Positions 57,377 to 64,000 of a DNA stretch of 64,000 nucleotides are shown here, piece by piece. A model generated the notes under the pieces. It was given only the letters and a program-made list of their open reading frames with translations, ran no database searches and was not told the DNA's origin. This DNA comes from Symsagittifera roscoffensis. Its lineage: Eukaryota; Xenacoelomorpha; Acoela; Convolutidae. The stretch's first letter is position 1; the number at the start of each line of letters is the position of its first letter. The translations under genes were made by a program, and so were the position numbers. Location of the stretch: NCBI RefSeq assembly GCF_963678635.1, contig NC_087070.1, forward strand, positions 43,074,988 through 43,138,987, written 5' to 3'.

Positions 57377-60300
57377 AGCCATGTGTCTTTTTCAGCGCGT
57401 TTCCTGTGTCTATTTCAGCGCGAAAGTGCTCATTTGTTTACAATTTTGTTGCACAGCATTGGTATTTCAACGGCATCTGTTCTATCGAACTTATGGTTGA
57501 CTAGTGTTTGGCGGTAAATTAAGAAGCTATGGTGCAAATGAGACGATGTGCAGCTCTGGTTTTTTTTAGTAGTTTCCAATTCCGGCGAATAGCAGAGTTT
57601 TTCAAGGCTAATTCTAAGCTTGCTTTTCAGATTGCTTTTTTCTAACTTTAATTGAGATGAATTTTACCGTTTTCTATTGTTTGTTTGTGACACAAATGGC
57701 TTTCAAATATTCTGTTTACACAAAGAGATTGCATATGAACAATTGAATACTTTGTTTCTTAAATGATAAGATATCTTTTGCTTGTCAATTTCTGAAAATT
57801 AGGTTATCAAAAGGATTCAATAAAATGTTTGATCATTTAGAATTGTTATCATATGAACAACCGAAGGCATCGTTTATACTATGATCAGAATTTTTAACTG
57901 CTTGTTAATTCTCCAATTTAACATCTTCAAGAAGTTTCAAAAAACCTATTCCCCTTCAATATAAAATAACGAGAAACAAAATAGGAAAACTTGAGTTTTT
58001 ACTCACTTATGATCATGAATAAAAAAAATTACCATGGAACAAGAAATGCAAAAAAAGCTCTGCCGAAATCAGTTTTGCTTTCTTGACATTTATTTTGATT
58101 AATCTTACTCTTTTTTGCCTCTTTACACAAAGAATTAGGGATAGCTGGTTCCTTTGCAAGTAGCAGAGAATGTTCCGACCATTGTTTTTAGAAAATTGCT
58201 GTTTAGAAAGTTTTTTTTTTTTAAATTAGAGTAGTTTTTTTCTGCTTGCTGTGATAAAAATATTTGACACATGAATAATTAGGGCAACTTAGAAAGTAAT
58301 TCTATTATATACAGATTGGACAAATTTTGCAGATAATTGACTGAAAAACTAAAAAAAAGTTTCGAAAAACTTTTTTTTTTCAATTTTTTGCAGAAAAATT
58401 TGGATTTTTTAATTGTTTGATACCCAAAACGAAGCTAAAAAACTCCAAAAACCAGTTTTACTTGCCTAAAATTAAGTTCTAGGGTCTCAAATTAGGCATA
58501 TTTCTGCTGTTGTAAGCCTTCTCGCTTGCTTCATTAGCTCGAATTAGGACGCAAAAACAAAAAATTCTAACTAATTAGGGAATTTTTTTAATGTGGTTCG
58601 AATCACGGCTGAATGGGCTTCAATATGATTTATTTTTTTCAGCCCAGTCAAATTATTATTTGTGGTACCTGATTTTGCTTAAAAAACGAAAAGCAAAAAA
58701 GCTAGAACATACCCGATAATAAAGTTCCGCCCAGTTTTCAAGAGTCGCAACGAAAAAGGAAAATTTTTTGCCTACTTTTTAAGAATATTCAATGGGTTAT
58801 CTTGCACAAATTTGATTTAAATCACTAAAAAATCAGAAAAGAAACAGGAAAATTTAAAAGAAATGAGGTTTTTAAAAAGTTACAAATGGATTTCCAGATA
58901 AAAAGCGTTGAAAATGTTTTGCATTTGCAGAAAAATTAATTTTAAATTATCCGATCCTTAAAATAAATCTGATCTGCGACGTAGTTCAACAAAGTTGTCC
59001 AAAAAGCATTTGATTTGCAATATTTCACATTAAAAGGTAACTGCTTTTACACTTCGGCTTTTTTCCGGTAATGTATTATCAAGTTACTAATGCAGAGTAG
59101 TGAATTGATGGTGTTTTCAGCCGAATCGGTCATTAATTTTCTTTTGTTACAAAAAGCTTTGCCTACTTTTTTGATATATTTTTTATTCTGTTCGAAAAAA
59201 TAAACAATTGAAATTGGTGTTGTTATAAGTTCAAGGAATGTACTGTGCACTTGATGCAGTGGTATCAGCCATGCTTGAGACGACAAATCCCGGAAATTCA
59301 GCTTTTTTCCATTTTTTGATTTGTCATTTCATTTGCTGGTAATGAGACTCATTCATTTTCAGCTCAACTTGGCCTCTGTGTAACTAGTATGCAATATGCC
59401 GAACGGTTTTTTGTACTGAAAATTGTTATACATAAATTTTGTTCTAAATTCAAGTTTTTCAAGAGATAGAGGGGTGGTTTCTTCAAGCAATTTGGTTGGT
59501 TTTTGGGTGGTTTTTTCATGCAGCCAGCTTTCGACTATCTGATGAAGCGTTTTTATCATTTTTTCTTACAATCCGAAAAAATGTTTCTCATGAGCTCAAG
59601 TAAAAATAAAAAGCTTCTGATCATTTTTTAGAAAAACAGAGGGAGTTTGCAAAAGGGCTAGTTTAACCAATTTGGAAAAACTAATGCGCGGTATAAATCG
59701 TTTAAACATTACGCTTTTTCATTCAGTTTTGGTGAGTGAAATGAAAAAAAAAATATTTTTCAATTATTTCATAAAACTTTCAATGAGGTTGTTTTAATTG
59801 GTCTCAAAGTGCAGTTAGAAAACTCAAAGTTTTGCTCTGATAGTTTTGTTCCAATTTTCGAAAAAATGCGGAACACTTTTGCTTGAGATGATTGTTATAT
59901 AGTCAAAAACTGGCAATCAAAATCATAGTTTTTACTGAAAATTTTAAAACCCTTTAAGGATAACAATTCTTTTTTAAACTGAAAAAAAAGATATTTTATT
60001 TTCATTTATTACTTTTATAAAGATCTGAGAATTTGAAAATTGCCAAGGTTATCAAGCTGTGGACTAATTTATGCGCAATGTGACGTTTTCATTCTTTATT
60101 TTGAAAGCGTAACTCGATTTTTATGCGAGGCGAATTATCCCGCTCAGAAAGTTACTGCAGTTGGCTCTGTCGTAGCAATCTCGTAATTCTCAAAATGTCA
60201 CATTTGATGATTCATAAATTTGAAGTTCATTCATTGATTTATATCAGTGTCCAAACAGCAATCAACGAGACAAGTCCACAATTAAGTGGACATGGCAAAG

Positions 60301-61868
60301 GAGCACCCCGTAATAGCCGATGAAGAGCTCAAATCTACAATAAGTAAAAGAACTAATAATTCACTTATTTTTTTTCAAGAAAAACAATTTTTGTGAATTT
60401 TGTTCAAATGCTTTCTTGATATACTGATTTTCAAATTTGATGATTTTGTTTTTCAATGAATCTAAAAAAAAAGGTGCTTTTTTTGTTTTGCTTCATTGTA
60501 ATGGGAAGACATGAATACTAATTTTTCATAGTCAAATTATCTAGCTTGCCGAAAGCTACAAAAATATTCTCAGGAAAATGTTTTTTTTTCTAAATTTTGA
60601 TAAGAAGATAAATCACCGACTATCATAAGTCAGAGACATCTTTGCTAGATAATGTTTCCAATAAAGGTTAGATAGCCTTTCAGTTGGGCCATTAGTACTA
60701 GTGATGTTTTCCTGACATGTTTTACAATCTGCTTGGAAAAAATTTTACCTATAGCTCTAAAGCAAAAACCCTTTTGATAGTTTCACAATTTATTTTTGTA
60801 TCCCAGATTATTAAACTTATCGGAACTCCTTTTCAAACATTTTGAGGCAAATTAGAGATGCATGTTTCAAATAAAAGTTTTGAAGACATTCATTTCGTAA
60901 AAAAACACCAACTAAAAATGAACCTTTTTGAAGTAACAGTAAAATTTTTCCTATGAACACGTCGTTACAAAAAATATGCAACCCCAATTTTTCAAAGATT
61001 TTTGATAGTGATAGTTTCGTAACAATTACATTGAACCAAAGCGCTATTTCTTTTTACCTGATTAGTTAGGGAAAAATCTTAGGATGATCACGTCTCCAAT
61101 GGATTAAGAAACTGAAATTTTTGTAAAGTATGGGTCTCCTCGTGATTTTTCTTTTTGTTTTTGAAGAGTTCATTTCCCTATGTCTGCTAGTTGAGTTTCC
61201 TGCAAGTCCAGAACCCTAATTTTCATTCGGGAAAATATTCAGTTCAATTTTATTCGGTTTTTATTCGGTTCATTGTCTCTGTACCAGTTCGATCAACAAC
61301 TTCGAGAAGGTTGTTTTCGAGAAGGTTTTTCTCGTGCCCCGAGATGATAAAAATGGTCACTCCTCAACATCCAACTTTTTCATTGTACTCAGACTGCAAT
61401 TTTTGCCAATAATATTGATGATGTCGCCAAAAAGCAACAAAAAAACTTAAATTGTTTTGTCTAGCCGGTTTCTTTAATTCCGATTAATACATTCTCCCAA
61501 AATGTCCTTTGTATTTCCTTACATTCATATTCTTATGCCGGACATTTTTTACATGTCTTTCAGTTAAAGCGTTTCCATGTTTCATTCAGGAGTTTGATTT
61601 TTCATGACTCAAGTTAGGTTCTTTTTTACCAATTATACTCGTACGTGCCTTGTTTGCTAGTTGAAAACGATTAAAACATCCTTTTTTTCGAAGTTTGCTT
61701 GATTTAAGACGTCTTGATTTGAACCTAAGAACCTAATGTTTCCGACAAAAGTGTTCGTGAGATATCGCAGAGTTTCATATTGAAAATGAGAACATCACGT
61801 ATCTAGTTTTGTTCAAACGTTTCTCCAATGTCGCATTTTCTAGCTGAGTCCCAAAATTTTCCCCAAAA
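57377..61868. other. AT-rich DNA with no recognised gene
   Basis: No domain-bearing frame. GCGAATTATCCCGCTCA at ~60,129 repeats a block seen at ~30,813, so an old interspersed repeat is present. Confidence 0.5.
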
Positions 61869-63206
61869 TTTCTTACAAATTTCGCGATCTTTATGTTTTC
61901 GGCTTAGCAAATTGAAACATTTAAAAACGATATGGCAAAAATAATTTTAAAAAAAACAAAAAAATTTTCCGGAAACTGATTCTTCTTTTAACCGAGAGTG
62001 TTTTTGAGATAATTTTTATTTTACTTTTGGCGCTAAAGACCTAATTTTTCTGTCCGCTTCGCTTTGTCTCATCCCCCATAATTTTCTATTCTTTTCTGTG
62101 ATTGGGTTTTCTTCTGCTATCTTGCACGTTCTCAATTTGTCTTTGTTCATGGCCTCTCTTGCTTTCCTTGTTTAATCATTTTCTGAGTTTTGAGGTCTTT
62201 CCAGCAATGTTATAATCGTTTCCGCCACCACGGTTCTTTCATACTATCGTTATCGAGGTTTTTCCATACAGTGGGAAGTTCTACAGTTTCTTATAAATTT
62301 CTTATAAATTTCGCGATCTTTATGTTTTCGGCTCAGCAAACTGAAACATTTAGAAACGATATTCGATGGTTTTCCCGATGCAGTTTCCAGAAGGTCAAAA
62401 AATGATAAGAAAGTCCAAAATATTTTCCGTAAACTGATTCTTGTTTTAACCGAGAGTGTTTTTGAGATAATTTTTATTTTACTTTTGGCGCTAAAGACCT
62501 AATTTTTCTGTCCGCTTCGCTTTGTCTCATCCCCCAAAATTTTCTATTCTTTTCTGTGATTGGGTTTTCTTCTGCTATCTTGCACGTTCTCAATTTGTCT
62601 TTGTTCCTGGCCTCTCTTGCTTTCCTTGTTCGTTCATTTTCTGAGTTTTGAGGTCTTTCCAGCAATGTTATAATCGTTTCCGCCACCAACGGTTCTTTCA
62701 TACTATTGTTAGCGAGGTTTTTCCATACAGTGGGAAGTTCTACAGTTTCTTATAAATTTCTTACAAATTTCGCGATCTTTATGTTTTCGGCTTGGCAAAT
62801 TGAAACATTTAAAAATGATATTCGATGATTTTCCCGATGCAGTTTCCAGAAGGTCAAAAAATGATAAAAAAACCCAAAATATTTTCAGGAAACTGATTCT
62901 TCTTTTAACCGAGAGTGTTTTTGAGATCATTTTTATTTTACTTTTGGCGCCAAAGACCTAATTTTTCTGTCCGCTTCGCTTTGTCTCATCCCCCAAAATT
63001 TTCTTTTCTTTTCTGTGATTGGGTTTTCCTCTGCTATCTTGCACGTTCTCAATTTGTCTTTGTTCATGGCCTCTCTTGCTTTCCTTGTTTAATCATTTTC
63101 TGAGTTTTGAGGTCTTTCCAGCAATGTTATAATCGTTTCCGCCACCACGGTTCTTTCATACTATCGTTAGCGAGGTTTTTCCATATAGTGGGAAGTTCTA
63201 CAGTTT
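61869..63206. repeat. Three-copy tandem array, ~430-460 bp units
   Basis: Units start at 61,869, 62,298 and 62,757 with TTTCTTACAAATTTCGCGAT or the TATAAATTT variant and run to GGGAAGTTCTACAGTTT. Shared blocks include AACCGAGAGTGTTTTTGAGA, TCTGTCCGCTTCGCTTTGTC and ATAATCGTTTCCGCCACCA. Unit 1 is shorter near its start. Frames crossing it are by-products. Confidence 0.92.
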
Positions 63207-64000
63207 GATAAGCTTCCCCCGCAAATTTTAATCAATTGACTGCGCCACAAATTTATTAATACCAGTCGTATAATTTAACTAGTTGCATAAATTAACTAGA
63301 CTAAAATGATAACAATCATAGTATTTGAGATGAAACCGTACCTTTTCTATTCAACTAAGAAAGTTTCTCGAAGCCTAATGGACTACGATTAGACCCACGA
63401 GGCAGGTATCTAATTAGGAACAGAAAGTCAAACCATTCTGAGTAAAAACTAAAAGCACACTTGACAACATTCGCTGCTATGTCTTTTTTTTCCACTAATA
63501 TAGTTTTTAAAATGCAGAGTGTTGAACTGAATTGTGTACTAGAGTTCCGTGCTCGCGTCTACACACTTATATGCTAAAAGTAGAAACACCGAAAAAATTT
63601 TAATTGGCCCAACTGAGTCTAAAAGATTATGATCTCCCACCCTGTATTCGATTGGAAGACAAAAAGTGCAACATATCAAATTGGTGGTAACCTAGATGAA
63701 TACCAATGATTTCATGTAGAATAGCCCATAAGGGACCGTCCTCTAACCATGTTTAGATTACCATGCTCATTGACAAGAATGCACTTGACATGCTCTCCCT
63801 TTCATGACTTGTTTACTCACGTTTAAAAATCTGATAGCGTTGGACTTTGCCAACCATCTGTAGAGTTTTTACCTTGTCAAATATCCCCGCTATTGCAATA
63901 GGGGGATACTTAACAAAATCCAAAATTTTGCCCGAGTTTTTTTTATCATGTTCAAAATTCGCCCCGAAATGAATCGAGACAAGCTGCTATGTGTATTTAA
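63207..64000. other. No gene recognised; half of a TIR MITE near 63,900
   Basis: AT-rich DNA. TCCCCGCTATTGCAATAGGG and GGATACTTAACAAAATCC at ~63,883-63,925 resemble the ends of the 18,079 element. Confidence 0.45.

Noticed and set aside
60255-60323. Possible small exon after TATATCAG with a GC-richer stretch ending in TGA
   Set aside because: Too short, with no partner exon or recognisable peptide; it may simply be part of an old repeat.

Overview
The window is metazoan nuclear DNA: AT-rich, with GT-AG introns of 0.45 to about 12 kb, many decayed transposable elements and few exons. Nothing in it is bacterial. I cannot name the species; an invertebrate animal is the most likely source.

Positions 1 to about 9,610 (+) are the 3' part of a large, apparently young LTR retroelement with a strong A/C bias on the sense strand. 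In order it carries the end of a Ty3/gypsy-type pol (integrase with D-35-E spacing and a GPY/F module), two very small hydrophobic proteins, a 378-codon open frame with no methionine codon, an 872-residue envelope-like glycoprotein, and a 601-residue protein of unknown function. Two of these junctions are 4-base ATGA stop/start overlaps and a third is a 13-base overlap. The glycoprotein has the layout of chuvirus/mononegavirus-type glycoproteins, so the element looks like a Ty3-type retroelement that gained a negative-strand RNA virus glycoprotein plus several accessory frames. This is the most unusual content in the window.

From 14,694 to 39,461 (+) eight exons with matching splice phases encode the C-terminal half of a type I membrane protein that resembles the calcium-activated chloride channel regulator (CLCA) family: a fibronectin-III-like end, one transmembrane helix, a basic juxtamembrane segment, a WW-like motif and an acidic C-terminus. 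Its 5' exons are not recognisable here and probably lie to the left, with the retroelement in or upstream of an early intron. The introns are packed with repeats: hAT-type MITEs (two with perfect 8-bp target duplications), fold-back elements, a decayed Ty3/gypsy element on the minus strand (about 22.95-25.43 kb) and a broken BED-finger hAT-like transposase on the minus strand (about 35.8-36.9 kb).

From 39.5 to 53.7 kb lies intergenic repeat-rich DNA, including a perfect-junction tandem duplication of a 1.19-kb unit (41,434-43,806) and several copies of an interspersed repeat. At 53,729-54,964 (+) is a single-exon class A (rhodopsin-like) GPCR with several non-canonical signature residues. The remainder (55-64 kb) has no recognisable gene. 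It holds inverted repeat copies around a 200-base assembly gap (56,748-56,947) and a three-copy, ~450-bp tandem array at 61,869-63,206.
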